Assembly: GCA_000697475.1 (NCBI GenBank)
Contig: JNEU01000829.1
Location: 1 to 64,000, forward strand
Source: Lichtheimia corymbifera B2541
Taxonomy: Eukaryota; Mucoromycota; Mucoromycetes; Mucorales; Lichtheimiaceae
DNA length: 64,000 nucleotides
Direction of reading: 5' to 3'
Within the stretch, counting starts at the first letter, position 1. The number at the start of each line of letters is the position of its first letter. Positions 46,621-58,080 of this stretch are shown here, one piece after another. The notes under the pieces are model-generated. The model searched no databases and was not told where the DNA came from. It saw only the letters and a list, made by a program, of their open reading frames with translations. The position numbers and the translations under genes are program-made.

Positions 46621-46957
46621 ATGTCAACAACAACAACAATGACTACTCTGACAATCAAGATAATTGACAAAAAGCCATCGGATGATCGAAGCATGCTAAA
46701 CACCTCCTCCCCCGTTTCTCCAACAATGAACAAGGAAATGGCTCAAAGCATCAAGTACAAACACTCTGTGTATTGTGATTGTAAGTAAATGGTAAAAAAA
46801 AAGCATCCACACACTCATGCTTGTATTATTAGGCCATGGTTCGGGTATGGGTTGCGAATGTACTCAACTATGTGAATGCACTACCACGTACTATGTGCCA
46901 AGGTGTGAATGTGGAAGAGGATGTCATCGTGCATGGGATCCATGTATGTTAGCGTGA
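46621..46957 (+). CDS. small spliced CxC-rich (metallothionein-like) protein
   Basis: Exon 1 is 46621-46780 and exon 2 is 46833-46957, with a 52-nt GTAAGT...TTAG intron; together they encode 94 residues. The N-terminus is STTTT-rich and polar. The C-terminal 43 residues hold ten cysteines in the order CxC-x6-CxC-x4-CxC-x9-CxC-x3-C-x6-C (YCDCHGSGMGCECTQLCEC, then RCECGRGCHRAWDPC). Four CxC pairs are typical of metallothioneins and of other zinc- or copper-binding peptides, but Tyr, His and Trp are unusual for classic metallothioneins. No signal peptide is seen, so a cytosolic metal-binding role is inferred. A second in-frame ATG lies 6 codons downstream. The reading frame is only visible after splicing. 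Confidence 0.65.
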
Positions 46958-47174
46958 TAGTTGTAGTAGTATGGTTGTGAAGAAAATAAAAGAAAAGCAT
47001 AGTTGTGTGAGTGATGCATGAATGGGGAGGAGGGAGGTGTGGGTGCCAAACAGCGCAGACTAGCGGTAGAGTAGAGTGGAGTGGAGTACGTACCACGTCA
47101 CCCCTGTCATAATAAATTTTCAGGCTGGCAGGCCTTGGGGGATTGCTCTTGATCATTTACACACAGAGAATAGA

Positions 47175-48097
47175 ATGGCCTCCCGCTTCACTCGACTGAC
47201 CACTCTTGCTCCCAAGGTACAACCTTGTGCTTTTATTATCAATACAACCCTATTTACGTCTATGATATGATATCTCCTTGTTTCTAGTTGGCTCGTGGCT
47301 ATGCTGCTGCCGCTGCTCCCAAGGTAAGAAACGGGATATATAGATATGGATACAGATAGAGAGAGCGACATGCCCATGAACAACCCGCATTGACCCTCCC
47401 ATGCGTAGCCTCCTGTCACTCTTTTCGGTCTTGATGGTCGTTACGCTACTGCTCTTTATACCGCTGCTGTTCGTCAAAACTCGCTTGATGCCGTTGAACG
47501 CGATCTTACTCAGCTCCAGAACCTCATCAGCAAGGACAAGACTGTTCAAGCCTTCCTTGAAAACCCCACTGTCACCGGTCAAGCCAAGGCTGATGGTATC
47601 AAGGCTCTTCTCGCCAAGGCTGGCAATGTGAACGCTTTGACCAAGAACCTCTTTGAAGTATTGAATGAAAACAGCCGTCTTGATCAAACCGCCAAGGTCC
47701 TCAACGCTTACGCTGAATTGATGAGCGCTCACCGCAACGAACTTCCTTTGGTTGTCACCTCCGCCAAGGTAAGAAAACTCATGATGATGGAATAAGGATA
47801 AAGGCTTATTATGGTATATAGGAATTGGATAAGTCTACTTTGAACAAGATTGCCGACTCTCTTCAAAAGAGCAAGCTCGCTGAAGGCAAGAAGCTTTTGA
47901 TCTCCAACAAGGTCAAGCCTGATATCCTCGGTGGTATCCTCGTTGAGATTGGTGACAAGAGCATTGATTTGACTGTCTCTGGAAAGGTTGCTAAGCTCAA
48001 CAAGCTCGTCACTGGTAAGAAAAGAGAGGGATAGGATATAGCATTGCCAAATGATGTTAATGCAAATGGGTGTTCTCCTTTTGTAGATTCCGTGTAA
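47175..48097 (+). CDS. ATP5: mitochondrial ATP synthase subunit 5 (OSCP)
   Basis: A five-exon gene. A basic mitochondrial targeting sequence (MASRFTRLTTLAPKLARGYA) is followed by PPVTLFGLDGRYATALYTAA, LTQLQNLISKDKTVQAFLEN and LLAKAGNVNALTKNLFEVLN. NELPLVVTSAKELDKSTLNK and the C-terminal VEIGDKSIDLTVSGKVAKLN complete it. OSCP joins the peripheral stalk to the F1 head. The last exon is short (TDSV, stop at 48095-48097). The intron-rich start with very short second and third exons is typical of this genome. Confidence 0.93.
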
Positions 48098-48389
48098 ATG
48101 ACTAGCATATTGATTGTATCATGATTTTTTCCATAAACAATGAGGATGTCTATTCTTATCGTTTGTAACAAAGAGTACTTGAGGACCCCATTTCTTTTGA
48201 TCATTGCTTAATTAAACGTTGGCATGTGTATCTGTTGCCTAGCAACCAGCCAATGCTTATGTATCATCCCATTTTTTTACACGCCACGTCCAATTCCCAA
48301 TTCATCTCTTTCGAGATACATCATCATGATCCATAGTGTTGTCCCTGAAGGGGGGTAATGTTTAATGACAGCGAAAAAACGTAAAAGGC

Positions 48390-48864
48390 TTAGTGCTGAC
48401 GACGGGACTCGGCGATGACACCCTGGAGCTCGTCAATTTTCTTCTTGGCGCGAACAAAGGTACCAAGCTATAGAAGAATGTCAATATCTACGTATCAATA
48501 TAGTCAATAAAGAAACAACGTACTCTTCTCTTGGTGAGCTTCTTGGCACGCTTGTCACGGGAGTTCTTGATCAATTCCATAACACGGCGTTCGTAGGGAG
48601 CGAAACCGGCAACTTCACGGACGATGCTGCGAACGAAAGCGGTGCGCTTGCCAATAGCCTAGTCAATGTGAATGGGGTTGTTGTTGTCGAAATGAGTTGA
48701 CTGTATTCATCATCATCCATCCATCCATCCATCCATCTATCTACAGGATGAATCCATCCATTACATACGCGACGTTGAGAAGGCTTCTGCTTGAGCTCAC
48801 GACGGGTGGTGATGTGGCCCTTGTTGATACCAACGGCGATGCCTGACTTTTGCTGGGGTGCCAT
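48390..48864 (-). CDS. RPL36: 60S ribosomal protein L36 (eL36)
   Basis: Three exons encode about 102 residues: [32 protein letters not shown], then [40 protein letters not shown], then [20 protein letters not shown]. All conserved eL36 blocks are present. A (CATC)n microsatellite (about 48710-48736) lies in the first intron. Confidence 0.95.
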
Positions 48865-49061
48865 TTCGAAAGAGAGGGGGTTCCAATGGAGTGTCTTGGA
48901 GTGCCACTTGAACACCAACCACCACCCCCTGAGCTTGAAATCTCAGCTGCTGCCCACTCACTACTTTCTTTATTCCCCAAATCTATGTATGCATTTCTCC
49001 TTTTTTTTATTATGATGCTTCTTTTCAACAACGATGAATGATGATGGGATGGTATTTATAG

Positions 49062-50155
49062 CTAATGTGTTGAAGTGAATCCTGAACGCGTGGGGGCAAT
49101 CACGGATCGAACAGTTTGGTTCATGTAATTGGAGGATACCATGGTAGGTCGATGGCGTAAAGTAACTCGTAAAATACGACCTATATGATATATATATCAA
49201 TAAATTGTCTCCCTCTCTCTCTATCAAACAACTTACCATCCGCCACTTCATTATCCAATTTGTTGATACACTCCAATGCTGCACTCTTTTGAGTAAACTC
49301 GATCTCTGCTTCACCAAAAGATCGTCCCGTCCTATCCACCAATACTTCACAATGGGCCACTTGTCCAAATTGAGCACAGATCATCTAACATGTGTGTATC
49401 AGTATCAAATCTCCATCTTTTTCGATCCACGTCTCTCTTACCCTGATATCTTCTGCATTGGCGGAAGGATCCAAATTGCTAATGACCACGGTAGCAGGGC
49501 CAGATTCTCCTCGGATATTGATGCCATGAACATTACCACCACCCATGGATGATCCCATCGGGGAACCAAAAGAAGAGGATGCACCATACGAAGCGCCACG
49601 GATCGAAAGTCCACGATGCATCACACCTTGCTGTTGTGCATTGTTGTGTCCCACTCCTCCAATCATGGATGGTAACTTGTTGTTGTTGTTGTTGCTATTG
49701 TTGATGTTGTTGTTATTTCTACGAGAAACCTTCTTCGTGATGACGATGCTGGCTGGATCAACTACATTCTTGTTGGTCTTTTCTTGTTTGGATTGCTGAC
49801 CCTATATATACATCAAACTCTATCAGTGCCTTGTCAAAAAGTGAGTGTGAGTGTGCGTATGTACCAGTCGAGATGATAGATTGGTGTTGGGACGTGGTGC
49901 TGATGCCTTGCCAATAGACTTTTTTGACTTGTTGCTTACGCCGAGATTGACATTGTTGCCGTTCTTGAGCTTGTCGTTGCGTCGCTGTCTTCCATTGCCA
50001 CCGGCATTCTTGTTCTGATTCTTGTTGGATTGCTTTTTGGCGTTATTGCCTCGCTGGTTTTTCTGTTGCGATTTCCTTTGTTGTTGCTGTTGTTGTCGAC
50101 CACCTTTGTTTCGCTTCTTAATTATGTCATCGAGGGGACGATCGATATCCATCAT
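49062..50155 (-). CDS. YRA1: ALYREF/Yra1-type mRNA export adaptor
   Basis: Several exons. The N-terminal motif MMDIDRPLDDIIKKRNKGG is the UAP56/Sub2-binding motif. A basic Gln/Asn/Lys-rich stretch and a Gly-Met-rich part follow (SFGSPMGSSMGGGNVHGI). The RRM holds ATVVISNLDPSANAEDIR, MICAQFGQVAHCEVLVDRTG, RSFGEAEIEFTQKSAALEC and NKLDNEVADGRILRVTLRHR. The last exon gives a short C-terminus ending RSGFTSTH with a stop at 49062-49064. It couples splicing to mRNA export through Mex67. The start at 50155 is preferred because it opens the binding motif. Confidence 0.9.
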
Positions 50156-50309
50156 TGTGGTAGAATAGAGTAGTAGAAGAGAGAAAGGCCGTTTGAACTC
50201 CACACACCCACCCGCAGCCTCCCAATCTTCTTGCAGGAAATTGCCTAAATAAAATCGTCACATGCTCTCTCCATCCAACACATGTCCACTGTTGACAGTT
50301 GTTTTATTC

Positions 50310-52452
50310 TTAATCGCCTGAGAGAGGTTTATCTCTAGGATAGTAGATGCCATGAGGTGCACCCGATAAATCATAACCTTGTTTACCAGCGCCATTGCCT
50401 GATGATGGTAAGCCAAGCTTTTCACATTGAGCAGCTAGCTCAGGAGGCACTTGCATGATTTCTTGTGCTTGATCAGGTGCTTCTATCATGACAACACCCA
50501 TACCCGAATAGAAATGCCAATCGATATGACAGTGGAATAACCATGCTCCTGGATTATCAGCTCGATAGCGGATCACAGCAAATGATTGGCCATGGACACG
50601 CAATGTATCTCGCAATACAGGCTTCTCTAGATTCCACTTGCCAACCGATGTGCCATCACCTTCATGATACATTTGTTTTTTGTGTGTGCCTCGAGCCACC
50701 ACTTGGAACTTGTGGCCATGCAAATGGACTTTTAAAGTTGTTAGCACCTTTGTGTAGCATAAGATAGTTGTAATACATACATGGATGGGCATCTTCGTCA
50801 TAATTGTTAACAACAAGCTCCACGAATTCAAGGTGTTTGGTAATATATGCATTGCTTTGAGGACCATAAATTCGATGATCGTTTGCCAACCCTCCCATTG
50901 TGAGCTCGGAAAATAGCATGGGCGTCAATGGCTTGATAAAAGGAATACGATTCACCATGCCCCGATTAAGACCATCGGTGGTAATACCTTCTTCGATTGT
51001 GATATTGAGCGTTCTATCAGGATCAACGCTGTTTTGATCTGCCAGAGAGCGTAAATTGAAATCATCAAATTGACTTTTCATGCCGATATCTTCACTAGGT
51101 GCGTAGTTGTCATGCGAGTCGTCATAAATGATCTTGGCCGTGATATCTGTTACCACAGATGATGGTTGTTAGTATTGATAAATGAATGACCTGGCAGGCA
51201 TCTTTTACTTACTGGGATTGAGACCATTAAGCGGTAGATCAAATTGATTTTTGTCCATGTCGAAATGCATATAGTAATTCAAATCGGTCTTTTCTTTGGC
51301 CTTGACAAGAATGGACATGCGTTGGGCCACAGTGAGATACGCGTTTTTGGCTCGATAGGGTTCAGTGTAAGCCTATCGAATTGTGTTAGTGCCACATGCG
51401 TATAAAAACAAGCTGTTACCACTTACCCCATCGGTTTCGATGATGTCAAATTCATGCCCGTCGATGCTAAAATAGAACGTGGTGTAGCCTCCCATATTGA
51501 TTAATCTCAAGCGGTATGTCTTTCCAGGCTCGAAATGAAATTTGGCATCTTGTTGATCATTCACAACACCCGATTCTATAGTTCCATGTTGTCAGTGAGC
51601 TCGTTCATGAATGAGGTAGCGCTTTTCCTTACGCGGCATTGGTTCAGCGGCGTCGAGGTTTTGCTTGCTAAGGAACCATTCTGCATTCACTCGCGACTGA
51701 TTATGGTACCAATCTATATCACACACGCAAAAAGTTGGTTGTCATTTCCTCATCTCAGAATGTTATCGTGTATATTACCGGACACAGTAATGATCAGCTC
51801 TTCGTCATATTGGTCCTTGTAAGGATCGTCGGGATCATGGATGATAAATGGCGTGCGAAGACCATCGAGGTATTGAGTCTAAAATGAAAATAGCTTAGCA
51901 GGGTTGACAGCATCATTGAAGCATGTAAAAATCACGTCGACATGGCTGTGGATCCAATAAGTGCCAGTTTGGTCCCCCAAGTCATACTCATAGGTGCGTA
52001 ACTCGCCTGGTGGTACGCCACTATAATCCATGTCAGTATTAAACTTGCGAGTGTATTGCTATTCCATCTTACCATTCTGACACACCAGGACCTCCATCTT
52101 GATAACTGGTACCGTTTTGATATAGACCATGTGCATGTAAAGTAGTAGTCCAGTCATCAAGTTGATTGCGGACATTGATGACTACTGTATCACCTTTTTC
52201 AGCTTCAACAATGGGTAACCTACAATCATGTATGTCATCCTTTATATCAGCAAAAGCATCCTGTGTACGTATGTGTGTATTTACTTACGGCCATTGTCCA
52301 TTTACGCCAACCACCACGCGTTCAAACAGCCCATCTGGATTGCCGGTTGTATAGGTGACATCCCAATTGTGCTCCACTCGCTTTGCTTTGGTTAAAGCCG
52401 CTAATAGTAGGATCAACCCACTATAATGTATCACTGGTAGCATAAACACCAT
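50310..52452 (-). CDS. FET3: Fet3-type multicopper ferroxidase lacking a C-terminal membrane anchor
   Basis: A multi-exon gene with an N-terminal signal peptide (MVFMLPVIHYSGLILLLAAL). Copper motifs are present in order: LHAHGLYQNG (type 2/3), TYWIHSH (type 3), HPFHLHGHKF (type 1/2/3; the intron splits HP and FHLHGH) and LFHCHIDWHFYSG. The AAEPMP segment corresponds to the Fet3 region holding the iron-oxidation glutamate, and YDEDAHP holds the acidic residue before the HPFHLHG motif. This favours ferroxidase over laccase. The protein ends YYPRDKPLSGD with AATAAA immediately after. The transmembrane helix that anchors yeast Fet3 to Ftr1 is absent. No FTR1 gene is adjacent. Confidence 0.88.
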
Positions 52453-53162
52453 CAATGACAAAAATAATCAGTGCATAAAAAGATGCATGAAAAGGTCAAA
52501 GCATCCCGAGTCTTTAAATGCCAAATGTTTGTTTCTTGTGATATCGAGATTGCTGGTTTGAGTTTTACATTGCATGCAAATACAACAGTAATACCAAACG
52601 TCCGGTATGATGAATCCAAGAATGACCTGCGTACTCGGATTTTTATCGCATGCTGCATGACGATGGAGGGCTATTTGGTATATGTGGTGAGGTCCAATGG
52701 ATCAACTTGGATTTCTAACCCCGTTGCATGCATGTTTTATAATTGTAGCCATCCATCGATCCCTTATTAATATCTTGAAACAAAATTGAGATTACCCACT
52801 GGACAAGTTTTGATTGTCCATCAACCCACTTTTTGACAACGTTTTCTCCAGGGCAAAAGTAGTGTAGGTTAATACTGCTGTTGCAGATGATCGAACAACT
52901 ACTGTGAACATTGCGTGTCTCGTATAGAAAAGATTTACTCGAGTAGTATGTTATCAGGGCATTAGGAGAAAGGGATAAAAGTAGGGTTATAGTTCGTAGT
53001 AAGATTACACAGACAATGAAAAAGAAGAAGCCAGGGGGTGGAAATGAATGACAGCAGCGGCCCGTCAACTGAAACCAGCAGCTGCGGATATTCGTCATCC
53101 GGCCGTAAATTCGACCGTGCCTTTTTCCTTTATTCTATTCTCTATCAACAATAACAACAACT
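52453..53162. other. divergent promoter region between FET3 and AFG3 genes
   Basis: No gene is supported. It should contain both promoters; I could not define a clear TATA box. The segment 53100-53160 is a pyrimidine- and AAC-rich leader. Confidence 0.4.
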
Positions 53163-55584
53163 ATGCTTTCACGACTTGCCCAAATCGGCACTCGACGACA
53201 GGTGGCCGGTTTGAGAAATGTTGTCCCTGCAACAACAGCACGATCATCGCAACGTTCAGCCATGCTTTCGAATCGCCGAGTTAACAACACACGCAAGTAT
53301 TCGACCGAGAAAGAGAAACCTGAGAAAAAGGAACACCATGAGGACAACGACAAGCCATTCAATGTTCCCAAGGGATTCGAAGGGTTCTTTGGCAAGAGCA
53401 ACAATGCCAAACGATCGGCAGCTGAAGAGGCATCAGATCATGCAAAGCGATCGGCTGACCAAGTTCCTAAACCTCCCAAGGGCAGCAACAACAGTAACAA
53501 CCGTGGTAGCAGTGGTGGCAACCGTCCTCCCGAGATTCAAATCAATGGCAACGTGGTGCTTGGTACTGCCGTGGGTACCTATGTATTATGGAAGTTGACT
53601 GCACCCAGTGAGGATTCACGAGAAATCACCTGGCAAGCTTTTCGAGCCTCGTTGCTAGACAAGGGCATGGTGGATCGTTTGGTGGTGCTTAATCGTAACC
53701 GGGTGCGGGTTCATTTACGGCCCGAAGCAACATCGCTTGGTGTCCCTAATGCTCAGACATTCTACTTCAGCATTGGTTCGGTCGATAGCTTTGAAAAGAA
53801 GTTGGAGGATGCACAGAATGAACTCGGTATTCCTTCCAGTGAACGTATCCCTGTGACCTATCGCGATGAAATCAGTATCCTCAACACCATGTTACATTTC
53901 GCACCCACCCTCTTGTTGATTGGTGTCCTTTATTACATGACCAAGCGGGGTCCCGGTGGCGGTGGACAAGGCATCTTTGGTATCGGCAAGAGCAAGGCCA
54001 AGATGTTCAACCAAGAAAAGGATGTCAAGATCAAGTTTAAGGATGTGGCCGGTGCTGATGAAGCCAAGGAGGAAATCATGGAGTTTGTAAAGTTCTTAAA
54101 GAACCCCGGTGCTTATGAGCGTCTTGGTGCTACTATTCCCAAAGGTGCTATTCTCTCAGGTCCACCAGGTACTGGTAAAACACTCTTGGCCAAGGCAACA
54201 GCAGGCGAAGCAGGCGTTCCTTTCTTGAGCGTCTCCGGTTCTGAATTCGTGGAAATGTTTGTGGGTGTTGGTCCTTCCCGTGTACGTGATTTGTTCGCTA
54301 CCGCAAAGAAGAACGCTCCTTGCATTATTTTCGTCGATGAAATTGATGCCATTGGTAAAGCACGTGGCAAGGGTGGTCACATGGGCGGCAATGATGAACG
54401 TGAAAGCACTCTCAACCAATTGCTTGTCGAGATGGATGGTTTTGATGAAAGCGAACATGTCGTTGTATTGGCAGGCACCAATCGTCCCGATGTGCTCGAT
54501 CCTGCTTTGATGCGTCCAGGCCGTTTCGATCGTCATATTGCTATTGATCGTCCCGATATCGGTGGTCGTGCCGCTATTTTGAAGGTCCACTTGAAGCCTA
54601 TCAAGACCAGTGAGGATATGGAAAGTCTTTCTCGCAAATTGGCTGCTCTCACTCCTGGTTTCTCAGGTGCTGATTTAAGGTATGCTCTATACATTTATCA
54701 TCATCATCATTATCATCTACTCACATTTTTTTTATAGAAATATCTGTAATGAAGCCGCTTTGATTGCTGCCCGTCATCACAAGGATGAAGTGACCGAGGT
54801 TGACTTTGAACAAGCTATTGAGCGTGTGATTGCTGGTTTGGAAAAGAAATCACGTGTCTTGTCACCCGAGGAGAAGAAGACGGTTGCTTATCACGAAGCT
54901 GGACATGCTGTGTGTGGTTGGTACCTCCAACATGCCGATCCATTGCTCAAGGTCTCCATTATCCCTCGTGGTGTTGCAGCTCTTGGTTACGCACAGTATT
55001 TGCCCAAGGATCAATACCTCTTTAGTGAAAAGCAATTGCTCGATCGTATGTGTATGACTCTTGGTGGTCGTGTTTCCGAGCAGATCTTTTTCGATACCAT
55101 CACCACCGGTGCCCATGATGATTTGCAAAAGGTTACCAAGATTGCATATGCTCAAGTCTCCACCTATGGTATGAACCCCAAGGTTGGCCCTGTCTCATTC
55201 AACGATCCTCAGAGCGAACAGCAATTCCAAAAGCCTTTCTCTGAAGAAACCGGCACTTTGATTGACAATGAAGCACGTGGTCTCATTCAGGATGCTTACA
55301 CACGCACCACTGATCTCCTCACCAAGCATAAGGAGGATGTTGAAAAGGTTGCCAAGCTCTTGTTGGAGAAGGAAGTGATCACTCGTGAGGATATGGAGAA
55401 TCTACTCGGCCCAAGACCTTTCAAGGAAAAGACCGTATACGATGAATACGTTCGACCCAAGAAGGTATGGTTCAAAAAAAGCGGGTGACATTAGGCAACA
55501 TGTACTGATTGTTTTTGTTTATAGACTTCTTCTCCCCCACCATTCCCTGAAGATAACCCATCCGGCGACGTTTATTCTTCTTAA
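53163..55584 (+). CDS. AFG3: mitochondrial m-AAA protease subunit, Afg3/Yta10-like
   Basis: About 765 residues in three exons. A mitochondrial presequence ([20 protein letters not shown]) and a Gly/Ser/Asn-rich N-terminus lead to a membrane region ([35 protein letters not shown]). The AAA module has [19 protein letters not shown] (Walker A), [12 protein letters not shown] (Walker B) and [20 protein letters not shown] (SRH). After an intron comes the metalloprotease domain with [13 protein letters not shown] (HEXGH zinc site). The C-terminus is [11 protein letters not shown]. It degrades and processes proteins of the inner mitochondrial membrane. The 3' end of this gene has a decayed copy at about 60.5 kb. 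Confidence 0.95.
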
Positions 55585-56389
55585 TTCAGCCATTCAAAAG
55601 CAACACAACACCACACCGTCATTAGACATTTGAATATATATACACACACACTCCTCACTCCTCACATTTCGGAAAAGAAGAAGCGACATTATGATAAATC
55701 TCTTGTATAGTATGCATCTCAATAGACTCTTCGTTTTATAAACATAGTCATCAGGGTCACGCTGCTCCATTATCTTTGCTGTTGCTTTTTGTTATGCTGA
55801 TATGTCTGTCTGAGGGTCAATATTTGTGTTGGGATCATGGCACTCGATTTCATTCTTGGTCCTCTTTGTCTATTCCATCCTGTGTAAAATCAATCCCTCA
55901 ACCGGTTTCGTTCAAGTAAAGAAAACCTGACATTGCCAATATCAATCCAGGCATAGACGCCTCAACCACTCTATCAGTTTATGCAACATCCTCTTTCCTG
56001 TTTATGATAAGAGATATACCCACGCCCACTGTGTGTAATATAAACAAGGATGTTGTCGCCTGCTATCGTACGCCAATTCATCTCTTTTTTCCATCACATC
56101 ACTCTTTGATTGATTATACGCACCCAAAATCCAACACATGGTACGTATGTCATGTCTTGTACATACATAATTTGGTGGATATGGCCTGACTCTGTGGCCC
56201 TTTCATAGAGCTTCTTTGTTATCCCTTTACTCTCATTGTCATTGCTGTCATTGTGATCCTTTCTTTATTGGCATAGTAGTTCTCTTATCAAGCTTTTATG
56301 GTATAAATTATTTCCAGTCGATTCTCGTTTGGTACCCTCTATTAATACGTGTCTTGCAGAGAGTCATTCCAGCACAAAGTGACCGGCAA
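55585..56389. other. AFG3 3' flank and copy of a dispersed repeat
   Basis: AT-rich 3' flank to about 55780. Between 56005 and 56265 lies the second, diverged copy of the repeat also present at 14030-14270. No gene is supported. Confidence 0.5.
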
Positions 56390-58080
56390 ACAATGGACCA
56401 TCATCATCGGGAGCTAAGAAGGAGGAACAGTGATCACGTGAATTCGCTGATCAACGTCGGCTTGCTCTCCTTCGTTTCCATACACCATCGCCCATGTTCA
56501 ACACAACGATTGCTTTTTGGTGCTCAATGAGACTCAAGTGTTTCTTCTGAATGGCGAACTTGCAAGCATGACCACAATGGCGGCTCATGTGAGACACATC
56601 GTTTATCGACACACGACGTTTTTATTCTTAATGGACAACCTTTCAAGCCATCGCAACTCATCTTACACAAGACATTGATGACTACCACGCTATAATGTGA
56701 TCTAAGGTGCTATGATTGATACTCGACTCTGGGCAAGGAGCACGGTTGACACTTGACAACATGAACCTCAATGCAGCTACATCTTGTGCCTAGTCCATGG
56801 TTTCGGCAGCCGACAACATCCCACCAAGTGGTAGCGCTTACAGCAACTTTGTTGCCTCAAGGTAAAGCCTATGCATATTGTTTGATGAATAAGCTATTCA
56901 TATTGCATTTCTTTTGACGTAGATCCATGCATTTATGAAGATTTGGTGAAGAATACGAAATGGATCAACCGCATGGTCAACAGCACATGGTGTTCGTTCA
57001 GCGACAATCCAAGAGACCACAACATCACTCGGCAGAAATGGCGATGAATCATCAGACAGCTATTTCAAATGGAGAACTCAAGATCGATTGGTGAAGATCC
57101 GTGTGGTGTTACCACCATGTTATTATCTTTTGTGGGATTGACACACGCTTGCTTCACACCAATACGTTCAGCAACATCCAGATCCGCAATTGATGCTGAT
57201 CCAAAGCTTCATGCATTTAATATCTGCGGGCACTAGTCAATCTATTTTATCGCCAACGCCTTCTTGGGAGGACTTCCAGACGAACAGCAGGAGTCGACCA
57301 GTCAATTAAGGTAAGCATGGGGTGGCAGTAAAGAAAGAAAAATATCAACCACTGTCAATAGGCGAAGAATCTAAAGGCTCTCTGTAAGGCGAACCTCGGG
57401 TGGACAACAAAGCACGACTGCCTATCACCAAGGACTTTGATCATTGCAAGATTTATGGCGATTTGTCTGATGCAACGTGGATCATGTATGCGAAGAGATC
57501 ATCACGAAAACCCAAAGGCATATTGCGGGTGAAGATGGGATCATCGAGGTAGTGGTTACAAAAGCAGTGTCAGAGTTATCATTTTCATTTTACTTATTAT
57601 CATTGTACATAGAAGATGTCTTCGCCCAAGAACAAGCAACAGTCAGATGGTTCCAGACCTTTGGATCCGGATCCGATTTGGGATCTAGTTGCTGACGTCG
57701 ATGGGACCCGAACAACGCAAAGGGTATGTGTCATATCATGGCTTAATGTCATATGTAGTAGGATACTGACTAAAACTGCATTTTCAGGTGGTGACGATGG
57801 GTCAGCTCTTTACATCATGCCAAATGCAGCCTTGGTGGCAACGTCAAAGAACACGACAAAGACACCGTTCCTGTTGTGCACGTCTTCAACACCCAGCTCA
57901 TGCGAGTCGCAGCGTTTATTGTCACATGACGTTTTTATCCGCCTAAAGTATCAAGAAGCCACTCATACAAATGGCCTACCTCACTGCACCATGATGGAAG
58001 GTGCTATACAAGGCTCTCAACAAGGAGAAAGATCGACGTTTGACAGCATGGATGTTATGTAATGCAGGACACCTGTCAGC
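56390..58080 (+). pseudogene. decayed intron-containing coding remnants, part 1
   Basis: Several intron-like units remain readable: GTAAAG...ACGTAG (about 56856-56915), GTAAGC...CAATAG (about 57312-57360), GTAGTG...CATAG (about 57550-57612) and GTATGT...TTTCAG (about 57724-57788). Between them lie protein-like stretches in changing frames: FGEEYEMDQPHGQQHMVFVQ, CEEIITKTQRHIAGEDGII and MSSPKNKQQSDGSRPLDPDP. Stop codons and frame shifts prevent a continuous frame. A decayed intron-bearing gene fits better than a retroelement. The family was not recognised. Confidence 0.4.

Noticed and set aside
50310..52452. Assignment of the multicopper oxidase as a laccase
   Set aside because: The AAEPMP segment corresponds to the ferroxidase iron site, which laccases lack.
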